64,000 nucleotides of DNA from Adiantum capillus-veneris (Eukaryota > Streptophyta > Polypodiopsida > Polypodiales > Pteridaceae), in contig CM043968.1 of NCBI GenBank assembly GCA_014529385.2, forward strand, positions 30,951,513 through 31,015,512, in the 5' to 3' direction. A program made the translations under genes and the position numbers. Shown here piece after piece: positions 43,958 to 56,199 of this stretch (position 1 is the stretch's first letter; each line of letters begins with the position of its first letter). Under the pieces are notes generated by a model. That model was not told the DNA's origin and did no database searches. It saw nothing but the letters and a program-made list of their open reading frames with translations.

Positions 43958-44640
43958 TTAAAAGTACAAATAGACGTAACTACCAAACCTAAAGAGCAAT
44001 GCAAAAACACTTACAAAATCGGCCTCAAATGATGTCCACCCGTCGGTCCTCAAGCGGTGCGAGCTCTCTTCCTCTACTCGCGCTTTGGTTGCCTCCTTTT
44101 GTTGCTTCCACTTGTCAAGATTCTCGCGCGTTGCTCGCTTCACATTCTTCCAATCTTCTTTGGCCAGCCAATCTGGTCTATTCCACCCATGCTTTATTGC
44201 TTTTTGTACTTCAAAACGCTTGTGCTTGCAATATTTGCGCATTCGAACCTTCATCAGGTCTTTATTGAAGCACTCATCCAGACTTGACACGGGAAACTCG
44301 TCATACAGCATGCTGATGACTCTGTCTTTTAATTCATTTGGCACTTCACTCCAAGTGTTTAGTATGTAGTGTCGAAACACCTGAGAGCAAAGACCGCGCA
44401 TACGCAAGATCACCTTCTTGCCTTCGTCATCCAAGATGATGTCACCGCTGATGTCAATCGAGTACGGCAAGCCCTCTCACTTGTGACGCGTGAATCTAGG
44501 TGTCTCGGCAGGGGTCTCTAGCGAGCGTCTCGATGGGGGTACAGACGTCAGGTGTCTCCACTGGAGTCTAGGCCCCAAAGCGAGGAGTGTCAACTGGGGT
44601 GGTTCCCGAAGGAGTACCTAGTGGTGTGTGTAGTCAGGAA
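43958..44640 (-). pseudogene. CACTA second ORF (transposase_24 / TNPA-like)
   Basis: A 170-codon open frame at 44470-43958. ILNTWSEVPNELKDRVISML, then LYDEFPVS, WNRPDWLAKEDWKNVKRAT and a Lys/Glu-rich helix follow the pattern of the plant Ptta/En/Spm transposase_24 domain (W--VP---K, then RxN-KQ---K----GS). Upstream, interrupted by stops, are Thr-Pro repeats (TPVETPD) typical of the region before this domain. It would be the DNA-binding partner of the transposase. Confidence 0.7.
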
Positions 44641-45090
44641 CGGCTGATAGCTTTGCAAAACCTGGCATAGATGGCAATGTCGTGGCTGGTGTGGGGGCGA
44701 GCAAAGATGGGGAAGGTAAGGAGCCTCACCGAACACAGGTGGTTTTGAGGCATCAGAGGCGGCATCCCCACAGCAATCGCCGCCGCCACCACTAGAGCGT
44801 CGGTGCCTAGACGAGTGTGAAGATCGTTTCGTCGACACCGAAGCTTCGGAGCACCCTGAATTCTCCAAAACATAGGGAGACAATGAAGGAGTGGAACGAC
44901 GTGATGGTACTCCAGAGCGATGACGCTCCTTGTACCACCTCCTCTCTGGGGTGACAAAGAAGTAATAAACTCATCATCATCCATACCTGCATTAAACACA
45001 TGAACATTTAATCTTAATATTGAATGGAGAAGAAAACATGGACAAGTTATAATCTATACTATAGATAATAGGGAGAGGGATTCTTGGAGG

Positions 45091-45094
<4 letters not shown>

Positions 45095-45138
<44 letters not shown>
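45095..45138. repeat. (GA)n microsatellite in CACTA
   Basis: About 22 GA units. Confidence 0.95.
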
Positions 45139-45140
<2 letters not shown>

Positions 45141-45621
45141 CCTGTGAAGTTCTTGTGAATTTGTCTCCCGTGTGCATTCTACGTATCTTGTAAAAGCTAT
45201 GTCTTGGACAACATGCCTTTTATATGTAGCTGTGACAAGACACTTTGGTCATAAATTAAATTTATTTGCTATTTGTCATAGTTTTCTTGATTACTTGTAA
45301 CAGATCTTTATCTATCACGAGAGAGAGAGAGAGAGGTATGTCTAATCTATTTTGTGTATGCAGGTTTCTATATCTTGGGCAGTTGCAGATTCTCGGACTC
45401 CATCAGTATGAGTGATCATGGCAGCAGTAGTGCTCACCCCAGCAAGGCGGACATAGAGCGCTTCTTAGCGTTTGTATATGCACATCAACTAGATCTAGTG
45501 GAGGGACCAGCAGCATCTATGAGCAAAGACGCATCACCTCCTTCGCGATTGCAGCCTCAGTCTCTATCACACTTGGAGCGCAATGCTGCATCGGCCTCGA
45601 GCTGACGTAGTCAGGCATATT

Positions 45622-45730
<109 letters not shown>

Positions 45731-46199
45731 TTGAGAGGGAGAGAGAGAGAGAGAGAGAAAGAGGGGAAGGGAACATGAGAGGGAGGAGAGGGAAGGAGAA
45801 AACCTGGAGTGGAAGCAATGACGATTAAACACAATTTAAATCTCTCAAGTATAGCATATAGACAAGAATGGACAAAAGCCATGTGAATACAATATATATT
45901 ATAAAACGGAGCAAAATTGTTCAAATACAATGTTTATGGCTTTAAGAGGTCTCTCTCTCATCCTCGCATAGCTCAGTATAACTCCTTATGTCTATATAGA
46001 GTTCTCTGTTTAGGCATATGTCCTCCATTTCACTTTGTAGATCCTCTTCATGCACCCCATAGAGAGTAGCAGCTTGATACTCGTCTGGCACCACCTCAGC
46101 GGCTTCTAACTAAGCATATTCTCCGATCTCCTCCATTGATGCGGCTATGATTGGCTTCTGACTGAGCATCTTCTCCGATCTCCTCCATTGATGCTGTTG

Positions 46200-46446
46200 T
46201 GATTGGCACATGGTAGCCCTCATACGTCCGTGCACTACAAGGGACTACCTCTATGACGTACCACTAGTTTGATGCAGACTTTGTAGGATGAAATATCACT
46301 TGCCAGAGCCACATAACTTACATGAGAGCTTCCAAGGACATAACTTCTAAAATTGGATGTTAAATATTTACAGACTTACTTGTTCACAATGCTTGGGTAG
46401 TACGAAAGTGTCTCTTAGGTCTGTCCATTTTTTAGTTGAATCCACC
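46200..46446 (-). pseudogene. TNP2 C-terminal (DUF4216-like) remnant
   Basis: The minus strand reads AxQVIFHPTK-like then WYVIEVVP, with stops between, resembling the segment near the end of plant TNP2 transposases where QVFYV...W-VV---P is conserved. A duplicated 40-bp phrase (ctccgatctcctccattgatgc) follows at 46121-46205. Confidence 0.4.
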
Positions 46447-47920
46447 TCAAGGAAACCAGACTGTCTTCTGCGCACAGTAGCGTTGCAACCCTCCATGTTT
46501 ATCTTGAACCATTGCCTGTCGTACAAGTCGACAAAAAATCCTTCTATAATCGATCCTCAAAATCTCTTGTAGTGTGCCGAAGTAAGTGAGTTCCAAATTC
46601 ATACGATCAATATTGCTCCATACGATCCACATTTCTAAGGTCAACCCTGGCTCTCCCAAAGTATCTTTCTTGCCGATCAGATGGTCCCACAACAAATTAC
46701 CCACATTCTTGAATATGTGCATTGGATCAAGCAAGTGATTGATCATGAGTCTGGGCCAATATGGTAACTCGTACCATAGAGAGAATCTCTTCATCCCTGG
46801 GGGCAAACCGTCATCACACATCTCCTTCTGCTCTAATTGTGCAGACATCCTCGGTGGCTCTCTTCCCAAAAAAAAATCGCGTAACTCATGATTCTCTGGA
46901 AGATACGCTTGATAACCTTCATAGATTTGCTTCTTTAGTGAGGGTGCCTGACACGCATTAAGTCTAGGTCCACATGTGACACATGCTCTGTATCCGCTTG
47001 TTTGTGGCCCTGCATGTATACACATGACAATAGATAAGCTTGAGAAAAACCAAGATTTATAGTGTTTTTAAATCACCTGAGCATTCTGTTAGTCCAAGAT
47101 AGTCATGCATGGTCCACATTAGAATGCCTCTGATCAAAGCATTCCGTCGATCTGTGTGTCGGCTCATATCCACCACTTCTATACCAATCCATAATTGTTG
47201 TAGCTCTTCCAATAGTGGACGAAGATACACATCCATATTCTTCACTTTACACCGCCCCGACACAATCAAGCTTAGAAACATTTGCCCCTTCTTGGTAGTC
47301 AACCACGGGGAATGTTGTAGTTGATGATGACAACCAGCCATACACTGTAAGATATTGATCTCTGACCAAATGGATTAACGCCATCCATAGCCAGGCCTAT
47401 GCGCAAATTTCGAGCTTCCCTGGAAAAATCCGGTCATGTATCATTTATATGTTTCCAGGCTGTACAATCTGCAGGAATCCGTAGCAAACCATCCAAAGAT
47501 CTATTCTCCTCATGCCATGATACTAGGGTGGCCATGGACTTACATTCGAAGAAATGCTTGATGCGAGGAAGCAGAGGAAAATGTCGCAAAACCTTTTGTG
47601 GAATTTTTTGTCCATGGAGATCTACTCGACATCTTTCGGAATCACATTTCGGACACTTCTCCATGTCTATGTATTCCCCTTTGAAAAGAATGCAGTCGTT
47701 AGGACAAGCGTGAATCGAATTGTAATCCATGCCCAAGTTTCACAAGATCTTTCTTGCTTCCTCTCTGGAATCTGGCATCACATTATCAGTTGGCAGTATG
47801 TGCTCTTTGAGCAATCTACAAAGTGAAAAAAATGCGATACACTTGTGTAAGTAATCTATCAGGTCATTATACATCTAAAGTTTTTTATAGAAGTAAACAC
47901 GTTGTAATAGATCACCTGAA
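46447..47920 (-). pseudogene. CACTA transposase, TNP2 type (transposase_21), broken
   Basis: Segments in order on the minus strand: QTKFEWSDTSVTSLF ending at a splice-like CAG/GT near 47920; after an intron, LLKEHILPTDNVMPDSREEA from 47815, then (one stop) MGMDYNSIHACPNDCILFKG, EKCPKCDSERC, KVLRHFPLLPRIKHFF and SWHEENRSLDGLLRIPAD (47736-47434). Next is PWLTTKKGQMFLSLIVSGR, DVYLRPLLEELQQLW (47341-47057), then CVTCGPRLN and LPYWPRLMINHLLDPMHIFK to LIGKKDT (47025-46447). These are the conserved blocks of TNP2, which cuts and moves the element. The N-terminal exons are not recognisable. Confidence 0.87.
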
Positions 47921-47959
47921 AAGCGATGTGACGCTAGTGTCACTCCACTCAAACTTTGT

Positions 47960-48485
47960 CTGCATGTAACTTAAACTCAACATAAACTTAAATCTAATCT
48001 AGTCTTAAATCTAAAATAAACCTAAATGTAATCTAACTTAAATCTAAATCTAATCAAATCTTAAATCTAACCTAGCTAATCTTAAATCTTGTCTTAATCT
48101 TAAATCTAGCATAAATCTAAATCTAATCTAATTTTAAACTCAACATAAACCTAAATCTAATCTAATCTTAAATCCTAAATCTCTTAAATCTAACTTAGGT
48201 AATCTTAAATCTTGCCCTAATTTTAAACCTAACGTATCTAAAATTAACATAATCTTAAACTCAACATAAACCTAAATCTAACCTAAACCTAAATGTAATC
48301 TAACCTAATCTTAAATTTAATTTAAATCTTAACATAATCTTAAGTCTAACTTAATTTTAAATTTAGCATAAATTTCAAATATAAGTTAAATGTAATCTAA
48401 CTTAATCTTAGATCTTAATCTAACATAATCTTAAATGTAATTTTAAATCTAACCTAACCCTAAATCTTAATATAACATTTCATTT
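47960..48485. repeat. Degenerate (TAAATCTAACC)-like array in CACTA
   Basis: About 525 bp made almost wholly of variants of taaatctaa(t/c)ctaatctt. It resembles diverged telomere-like repeats in composition but has no CCCTAAA run. It sits upstream of the transposase, probably in an intron or 5' region. Confidence 0.75.
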
Positions 48486-48557
48486 TATATTTTCTCTACT
48501 TTTTTTATCTATTTCTCTCTCTCTTTGCTTTCTCCCCTTACCTCTCTTTTTTCGTCT

Positions 48558-48602
<45 letters not shown>

Positions 48603-48668
48603 GTGTGTGTGTGTATGCATCTTTGTTTATGCATGTGTGTGTGTGTGTGTGTTTTGTTTATGCATGTG

Positions 48669-48726
<58 letters not shown>

Positions 48727-48733
48727 GACACAA

Positions 48734-48773
<40 letters not shown>

Positions 48774-48985
48774 GGAGAGAAAGAGAAAGAGGGGAAGGTA
48801 ACATGAGAGAGAGGAGAGGGAAGGAGTATACCTGGCTCTCCTTCCTCTCCTCGTGTGTGTGTGTGTGTTGTCTGTGTGTGGGGGGGGAAGAGAGAGGGAG
48901 AGAGGGAGAGCACGGGTTTACCTGTTTTGTTAGAGCACCGAAACTCAGATCTGAGATCTGAGTTTTTGGCTTCTCGATTTATTTT
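48486..48985. repeat. CT/GA and TG simple-repeat cluster in CACTA
   Basis: (CT)n at 48554-48599 and 48674-48722 with TG runs at 48603-48650, 48733-48752 and 48853-48880, then GA-rich sequence. No gene. Confidence 0.9.
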
Positions 48986-48989
48986 TTAC

Positions 48990-49125
48990 CCTTGTCGGCG
49001 TCGCTATAAGAGTCGCTATAGGCGTCGCTATGAAACAAAGAAAATTGTGACGCTCATAGCGATGCCCATAGTGACACCATGGATTTTCACTTTTGAGTGT
49101 CGCACTGTGAGCGTCGCTAATGTGA
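48990..49125. repeat. CACTA subterminal repeats, right
   Basis: ggcgtcgctat, agtcgctat, ggcgtcgctat, catagcgatgc and gagcgtcgctaa motifs, matching the left subterminal array. Confidence 0.8.
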
Positions 49126-49141
49126 AGTACCTCTTATAGTG

Positions 49142-49939
49142 AGATAATTTTAATAAGAGCTCACCTCACCTATAAATAGAGCCCTTTTCCCTTTGTAAAC
49201 AGCATGTTCTCTACACTATTGCTCACTACTTTGAGGGTACCATTCTCCATCTTAGTTGTAGGGAGAGAGAGTGGGCTCTCTATACACCATTACTTATGGT
49301 GTATAGGAAAGCTTATTTGAGCTAGTTGTAGCATTGCAAGGGAGTGAGTGATTCATAACTTCCAATCAAAGTTGTAGCTACTCTTTCACATCAATTGAAT
49401 CAATAAGTTGGGTGCAATTGCGGTTCAAAACTCTCTTGAGTCTCTCCAATTCACGCTTGGCAAACTCATCTCGTTTGGTTTAAGGTGACGTATTTTCATT
49501 TTGAGATTCTTGTGTAGGATTGTTTGTATGTGACTTGAGAGCTCTTGTGTTTGTTTTGTTGCTTGGGAAAACATTATAAGAGGGTTGTATGGTGAAAGGG
49601 TTCCCATAACCCTATGATAATGTGTAGATCGCAACATCATCAAACTTAATTGTGTCTCTTGACTCTCCTCCAAGCTGTTTATACATTCGCGTCAATCATT
49701 TAAGTTGAAGCTTAATTCTTGCACAAATCTCTCTCTCTCTAGGTGTTTGGTATGTGTATGTGTAGCATTGATATTAGTGTTAGTGTACCCTTCCTTCTTG
49801 CTTGTATTGCTCAGGGATTCTCCTCTTCGATGTCCTAGTTCGCTAACTAGGTGGTGCCCCGGCCCCAATTGAACAGCACGGGAGCTTTGAGGGGTCTTTA
49901 GAGGTCACCTCTTTTGTTGCCCACCCTAGACCCGTCTCA
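49142..49939 (+). repeat. Solo-LTR-like element, right part
   Basis: Continues after the AGA duplication. TATAAATAG at 49171-49179 is placed as a plant LTR promoter, followed by ~770 bp ending GTCTCA at 49939. Joined without the CACTA the element is about 2.53 kb. No coding domain or second LTR was seen, so a solo LTR is the simplest reading. Confidence 0.65.
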
Positions 49940-49943
49940 CCAG

Positions 49944-50508
49944 CAATGTGAGCAATATGCAAATTAAATTGCAAAAGAAAATTTTCCCACCTCATTTGTT
50001 TGTCAAAAAGCTTGGTTTGTGTCATGAAGTACTTGAGACTTTGGTGTTTGGTTCGTAGAATAAATGAAGTCCCCAACAAATAATGCTTCCATGTGTTTAG
50101 GGCATGTAGAACAACTAAAAACTCTTTCTCATAAATGCTTAAGACACGTTCATCTGTAGTGAGCCTTCGGCTCTTATTTGCTATGGCATGCCCTTCTTGA
50201 AGCAAGACTGCTCTAATGCAATCACCACAAGCATCACATTGGACCTCAAATGACTTTGAGAGATCCGAAAGCATGAGGACTGGTTGGGAGGTAAGTTTCT
50301 CTTTGAGCTTGTCAAAAGCATTTTGCTCCTTAGCAGTCCATAAATACTTAACGTTCTTCTTAGTTAAGTCATGTAGTGGTCCTGCTATTTGAGAAAAATT
50401 TGCTATGAAGCGTCTATAGTATGTGCACATACAAATAAAGCTTCTTGACTCATGTAGATTCCTTGGATTAGGCCATGCTTTTATTACCTCTAACTTTGAT
50501 GGATCCAT
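49944..50508 (-). pseudogene. Gypsy-2 RNase H
   Basis: Minus strand: MDPSKLEVIKAWPNPRNLHE, NVKYLWTAKEQNAFDKLKEK (RT connection), KSFEVQCDACGDCIRAVLLQ, YEKEFLVVLHALNTWKHYLL and FILRTKHQSLKYF, ending at HIAHIAG next to the insertion point. The catalytic Asp region is kept. The frame then runs into solo-LTR sequence. Confidence 0.85.
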
Positions 50509-51230
50509 ACGGATATCATCTTGAGAGATAATATGACCTAAGTATTGAATCTCTTAAAGGAAAAATTCGCTTTTCTTTTGGTTGAGAAAAAGCTTGCTCT
50601 CCCTCAATGCTCAAAAAATTGCTTGGAGATGTTGCTTATGTTCCTCCAAGGACTTGGAGTAGATGATGATATCATCAAAGAACACTCCAGTGAATTTGTG
50701 GTAGGGTCTAAAGATTTTCTCCAATAGACAATTGAACGTGGCTGGTGCATTAGTCAAGCCAAAGGGCATGACTACGTATTCATAAAGACCAAACGTTGTG
50801 CAAAACGTGGTCTTTAGGACATCTTCATTCACTATCCTTATTTGATGATAGCCACTTTTAAGGTCATAATCCTAATGAAGTAGGTACATCCATGTAGCTT
50901 ATCAAACAAATCTTCTACCCGAGACACGAGAAATCTATTTTTGATAGTGATATGGTTTATTGCTCGATAGTCCACACACATACGGTATGTACCATATTTC
51001 TTTTGCACTAAAAGGATTGGAGACCAAATGGGAGAGGAGCTAGGCCTCCCCATCCCTTTGTCAACCAATTCTTGTACTTGCCTCATGATCTCCTCTTATT
51101 GAGCTTGAGAAAATCGATAGGGAGGCTTGTTAGGCGGTGAGCTTCCTGGAAGGAGGTCAATGCGATGGTTATCATCCCCTCGTTTTGGAGGTAAGTCCAT
51201 AGGATTTCATCGATTAACACATTTTGGAAT
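50509..51230 (-). pseudogene. Gypsy-2 reverse transcriptase
   Basis: Three frames: PIWSPILLVQKKYGTYRMCV and DYRAINHITIKNRFLV (51086-50838), then VMPFGLTNAPATFNCLLEKI and [17 protein letters not shown] (50832-50611) with the DD pair near 50670. A one- or two-base change near 50870 and a stop near 50555 break it. Confidence 0.86.
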
Positions 51231-52810
51231 CCTTTTAGAAAATTAAGCAAGTCTAACTCTTCTTGATTCCTACCATTTACATTTGATGAAACATTAGGAT
51301 CTCCTAAGGACTTTTTGACAAAAATCATGTACATAGAAACTGAGCTCTTCATTGATTTATCAAAAGCAGGAGGATTTACAAGTGGTATAATACGACCACA
51401 CTCACTAGCATCTATATACATGTTCTTTCCCCTGTAGGTGAAGTAGATTCTCTTTTCAGGGAACTTCATGTTGGCAGCCATGAGATCAAAACATGGCGCC
51501 CCTAGGATAGCATCCTCATGCTGGAGAGGAGAGATGAAAAAGTCTTCTTTGTCGACATAGCTTTGGACATGAAGCCTCAACTTCCCAATCAAGGGAGTAA
51601 CGGAGGCTTGTTGTCCCTTGAAAGTATGTCAGCCGTTACAATATCTCCCATCTCAAAAGCTTGAATGCCCAACTTGGTGGCCAACTCCGTTGATATGAAG
51701 TTGTGGGTAGAGCCAAAGTCAAACAGGATAAAGGCATCATGCTCCCTTACCTTTACCCAAGCATAGGAGAGAGATGATCCTTTGCAATGAGCATCCTCTT
51801 TTGGAGCTTCGATGGTGGAAAACCTAGGAGTCTCATTGCGAGCATTTTTCTTGGAGCAAGAACGATAGCCATGTCCTTGCTCCCCACACTTAAAACACTT
51901 ATGGTCCTTGCGAAAAGCTTCAAGCTCTTCAGGAGAGAGTTTGTTTTTGCCTTTGTAAACTCTCTTCTCCTTGGACAGATTGTTGTTGTTGTTGGAAGTG
52001 CCTTGGAAAGAATTTTGGGCATTGGTTTTCCCCTTTGCATCATTTTTGTCTTTGTTTTCCATGGGCTTGACATTCCGTCTCGCCCCTTGTTGGAAATTGA
52101 GGCATGAAGCAACCGTGGTGTGATGGATTACTTTGGTGATACAACCAAGCCATTGAGGGTTGATGTATTCGGCCATCTCTTCATGTAATCCTGCAAAAAA
52201 TTGTTGCTTTTGCTCAACGAAGTCTATCTTTTGGAAGACAGTAGCCGTGAGATGTAAATCCCAAAACTTGTTTACATATTTATGGACAGACTCATAAGAG
52301 AGAAGCTTCAAATTGGGCCATTTGGTAAGCACTTTGTCCTTTGCATCGCTTGCAAGGAATTGCTTAATGATGGAAACTCATAGAGTTTTCCATGTCTTTG
52401 GGGCTTCGTCGTTGCCATGAAGGCTAGCCCACCATTGACGAGCCAATTTCTAGAAGTGCATAGCTACATGGCGTAGCTTGGAGGACTCTGTGAAGCCCTT
52501 GTCTCCAAAGGCCACATCAAATTCATGGATGAAGGCCAACACTTTGTTAGTGGCACCAAAGGTGCCATCATAGGTGAGAAAAGAGATATTTTTTCCTCCC
52601 TCTTTGAACTTCTTGAGCTTTTGTGACCTTCGCCATGCAGGGTATGTTTTGTGATGTCCTCCCCTCTTGTATTCTCTAGGAGAATAGCCATAGCTTTCGT
52701 TGAAAGAAGAGGAAGGTGAAGAAGAAGGAGAATAGGGTGACCTCTTTCTTGCCCTTCTCTTACTTCATTTCATCTCTTCCCTTTTGAAGTGATGAGGATC
52801 AAGACTGTGG
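51083..52810 (-). pseudogene. Gypsy-2 gag and protease
   Basis: Gag core 52332-51589 and upstream in frames: HKYVNKFWDLHLTATVF-like, EQKQQFFAGLHEEMAEYINP, then an intact zinc knuckle CFKCGEQGHGYRSC near 51895-51860. Protease: FILFDFGSTHNFIS near 51735, with Phe where D-S/T-G needs Ser or Thr, so inactive. 51592-51083 continues with ISPLQHEDAILGAPCFD and the linker to RT. The N-terminal Arg/Ser-rich part is in other frames to about 52875. Confidence 0.84.
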
Positions 52811-52875
52811 GTTGAACACTTCCTCTTGGGAGGAGTTGGCAATCTTCTAGACCGCCGTCTTTGTGGAGCCACGTC

Positions 52876-53577
52876 TTGAGAGGAACTTAAAGTTTCATTG
52901 ATTTCTTGCTCTTTGGATTGCTCCTCTCGTATGGGAGAGAGTCTTATTTTGGGGGTCTCTTCAAGAGGTCTCCTAAGCTCTCTCTCCTCTTGGAGAGGAA
53001 GAGAAATCCCATAAAGCGCAAAATTATTGAGTAACTTTGGCTTGCAAAACAGGGTTGCCTATAGCTTGCTACAACCTAGTAACGAGATAATTGACAAACA
53101 CAGGGGCATCATCATTAGCACCTTCATGTGCAAAATCAAAGCTATCAATGTTCATTCTACTCTCTTGGTTATTGTCAACCATGTTAACAAAATTTGTGTA
53201 CTTACTTATTATATGCTTTGGCAATTCAAAACCTTAGTTGCCACTCCTCTTAGCCTTTGAAAATCGGCATTTAAGTATCTACACCCACGGCTCGAAGTGG
53301 TTAATTATAGAGAGTAGTGGAGTGGGTCTAATATTGCAGAATTGCCAAGGGCTAGCTCCTTTCGGACTTCCTATGGCTCAATAAAGGTAAAGTCGTAGGC
53401 AAGTCTAAAAAGACCCCATTATTAAGTCCAAAGCTCCCGAGGTGTGCACCATATCCCACATAGTGGGCTCAACAAAATCGATAATAGATCCCAGCCCCAC
53501 TTACCCTAATATAATCAACAAAATCAACCATTTATAGGCTACTTAAGGACCACTCTTCTTAAGCAAGAAAAGAGAAA
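52876..53577. other. Gypsy-2 leader
   Basis: Spacer between the gag start and the primer site; it corresponds to the part partly lost in gypsy-1. No gene seen. Confidence 0.5.
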
Positions 53578-53595
53578 CCAAATGCTCTGATACCA
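53578..53595 (-). other. Primer-binding site of gypsy-2
   Basis: Minus strand TGGTATCAGAGCATTTGG (initiator tRNA-Met type), one base from the LTR end. Confidence 0.85.
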
Positions 53596-54337
53596 ATGTA
53601 ATGGAAATGGCCTATTAACTTGAGAGTAGCAAAAATTAGAGAAAGTACTTTTGTGAAATTACTTTGTGAGCATAGTGGGTGAACTTAATTGATGGTAGCA
53701 ACATAAACATAGCATTAAGTTAACTTGGCATGAACAATAATTTTGCAAGAGAGAGAATTTAGAGAACATGACAACAATTGAGGACCGGAATTATGTGGAA
53801 CCGGTCCCCCCTCCAATAGGCATTTGTATTATAGTTTCTCCCATCAAGAGAGACTTGTTACAATACAATCTTTGTGTTCCTTGTGACCTAGGTGATGTCA
53901 TGAAGATGGAAATCTTCATGCATCACGAGCATAACATAAACTTTGTGGAAATCATTAACTATCCCAAGCCTCAGTCCCAAGACCTCAAACACTTTCGAAG
54001 GTGGAGAGAGCTAGCAGGGAATGAGGGTAGGAAAGAGGAAGAAAAAACATTTCATAAGAGAAAGAATTAGTTCCTCACTTATCATGACTCTTCTTGTTTG
54101 CATACATAATAGCATAGTAATGAAGATGGAGAAGATGGCAAGCTTAAGCATTGAAGCATGGCTCTTGGCTGGATTTGCATTCCATAGCCAAGAGTGTTGG
54201 TGTAGGCTCTCAACCTCTCTACTTGCTTGCAGAAGGAGAGGGAGCTCTTTCACTTTGAAAAATGCACAATGAGAGTGTGTGTGAGTGTCTGTGGGAGACT
54301 AAACCCCTCAAGCAACCCCCTAGCTTGCTTTGGTCGA

Positions 54338-54356
54338 CCCCCCCCCCCCCCCCCCC
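54338..54356. repeat. Poly-C tract
   Basis: A run of about 19 C inside the gypsy-2 LTR. Confidence 0.95.
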
Positions 54357-54699
54357 TTGTAGCTCATGCTTGAAGCTCATTGGACCCCTCCTAGCCTATC
54401 CAATCACAAGCAAGGGCATATCAAGCAACAAGGGTAGCCTTGGGACAAGTGTCCCCCTTTCCCCTTTGAGAGAGAGGACTTGATAAATGCTAAAAATAAT
54501 AATTAACTCCACTAAATTATCATTGGACCCCTTGGAAGGCCAATAGGCTTTAGGCACACCATGAGGGTAACCTAGCTAGGGGCTTGAAATGTGTCCTACT
54601 TGCCTCTTGGGCAAGGGGTTCCTTTTGGGAGAGAGAGTGGTCAAGCAACCACCCCCCCTTCTTGCATGGCTTGCCCCCTCCTTGTAGGGATTTGCATTG

Positions 54700-54935
54700 A
54701 TTTTTGTGACACCTCAAGCCCCTCAACCTTGGGCCCAGTTCTCACCACAAGCTTGGCCCTTAAGCCCCTCAAGCTTGGGCTGGGTTCCCACCTCAAGTAC
54801 ATCCCTAGCATCTCAAGCATGAAAAGCACCTCAAGCATCTCAATCATCAAGCACTTCAAGCATCTCAGTCATCAAGCATGACAAGCACCTCAAGCTTGGG
54901 CCGGGTTTCCACCTCAAGCACAGCCCTATCTTACC
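54700..54935. repeat. Degenerate CCTCAAGC-type minisatellite in gypsy-2 LTR
   Basis: Repeated cacctcaagc, cctcaagcttgggc(t/c)gggtt and catctcaagcat units, several copies each. Not seen in gypsy-1's LTR. Confidence 0.7.
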
Positions 54936-55133
54936 TAAGGTCAAAGGACTTTTAGCACTAACTATTGGAGGTCTTCAATGAAGCTAACCATAAGGTCTTT
55001 AAGCTCCATTGGTTAGCCTTGCTCTGTGACAAACCATCTCTCATTTGTGCCCCTTTACCATTGGCCCCGTGTTGAGATAGATCTATAAGCACATGTCTGT
55101 ATCCTAACCCTTGTTCCCGTTTATTCTCCCACA

Positions 55134-55800
55134 CTAAATGATCAGTTTAATATGAGAAAATCATTTGGGTTGGTTAGATATTAGATTTTATGACAGATGT
55201 GGTGAATTTGCAGTCAATCATGTAGACTCCTATCCAATGCATAATCACATTGGGTGAACTGTTTAAAATAAGACCACATCTATGAAAGGATCTGTAACTC
55301 ACCATGGGAAAGATGGGCTTAGAGGAGGTAACCTAGGAAAACCTATAAGAATTGTGAATGGAGGAATCGCGGGCAAAGATTGTCAAATCCGTGCCCATGA
55401 ACAAAGTCAAAGATTATTGTAGCCATATCGGTAAAAGCGATTTTGGAAAGATTAGAAAAATTAGCAATTACACAAACACAAATGAAACTGCAACTGACAT
55501 ATGGGCATATTGAGAAACCAATGGGCTTATTGGAAAATGTGATAGTCAACTCCTGTGGAATTGACTACCAACACACTTTTCCTATTGTATAGTTTGGGAA
55601 AAAACTGAACTATGAAATCAATATGGGAATCTACCTTTCATGAGACAAATACAGTTGATTCAAGATTGGAGAAACTACTATCTTTACCTGAAACAAGTTG
55701 GATCAATTACTCAAATAAAAGGATCGTTCTTAGAAGGATGTTTTGCAGACACTAATCTAGGAGTTGGATTCAGAAACCTCAGTAAAAACTAAAGCCAAAA
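55134..55800 (+). pseudogene. Gypsy-D protease region, broken
   Basis: Plus-strand fragments at about 55430-55790: ISVKAILERLEKLAITQTQM, MGLLENVIVNSCGIDYQHTF and, after a frameshift, MRQIQLIQDWRNYYLYLKQV. This matches the distal half of plant gypsy aspartic proteases. The catalytic D-T/S-G is not recognisable upstream, so it is lost. It lies right next to gypsy-2's LTR end and leads to RT. Confidence 0.6.
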
Positions 55801-56199
55801 TTAAAGGGCAGAACTCAATACTTGATGATGATAGATGCACCAGATTGTATCAAGAACAAGGTAATTGGAAGATATCCATCCATGAAAAACACGGATTGAA
55901 GGAACAAAATAAAACAAAAACCGAGCAAGTCGGATGAGAACAAGGGAAAGAAACATCCAATGACTAAAACCAAGTGAAAAGTGAAGTATAGAGAGTTGAA
56001 ACGGACCTTGAAAGAGGTATAGACTATTGAGATGGAGTTAGAGAGCAACTAACCAAGGGCAATCAGTGTTCCTTTGCACTACAAAAAATACACTCTACAA
56101 GATCAATGAATCATAGTAGAGCAACCGCTGAGACAATTTAAAGAACCACGAAATCATATGAGGGTCATGAAAATGCCAAACAAATTGACCTCGCAAAGC

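Larger units (their letters stand above)
49944..53577 (-). mobile_element. Gypsy-2: internal region, right part
   Basis: Minus-strand Ty3/gypsy internal region similar to gypsy-1 throughout, from the RNase H end at 49944 to the leader at 53577, with primer site and 5' LTR to its right. Begins exactly where the left fragment stopped at 41282 (…accag / caatgtgagc). Confidence 0.88.
53597..55133 (-). repeat. 5' LTR of gypsy-2
   Basis: Plus strand tgtaatggaaatgg ... tattctcccaca; on the minus strand TGTGGGAGAATAAACGG...CATTACA, 1537 bp with TG...CA ends. Contains a run of 19 C at 54338-54356 and a degenerate tandem tract at about 54700-54930. Confidence 0.75.

Noticed and set aside
47960-48485. 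Interstitial telomere repeat
   Set aside because: No runs of CCCTAAA or TTTAGGG; only a loosely similar, degenerate unit.
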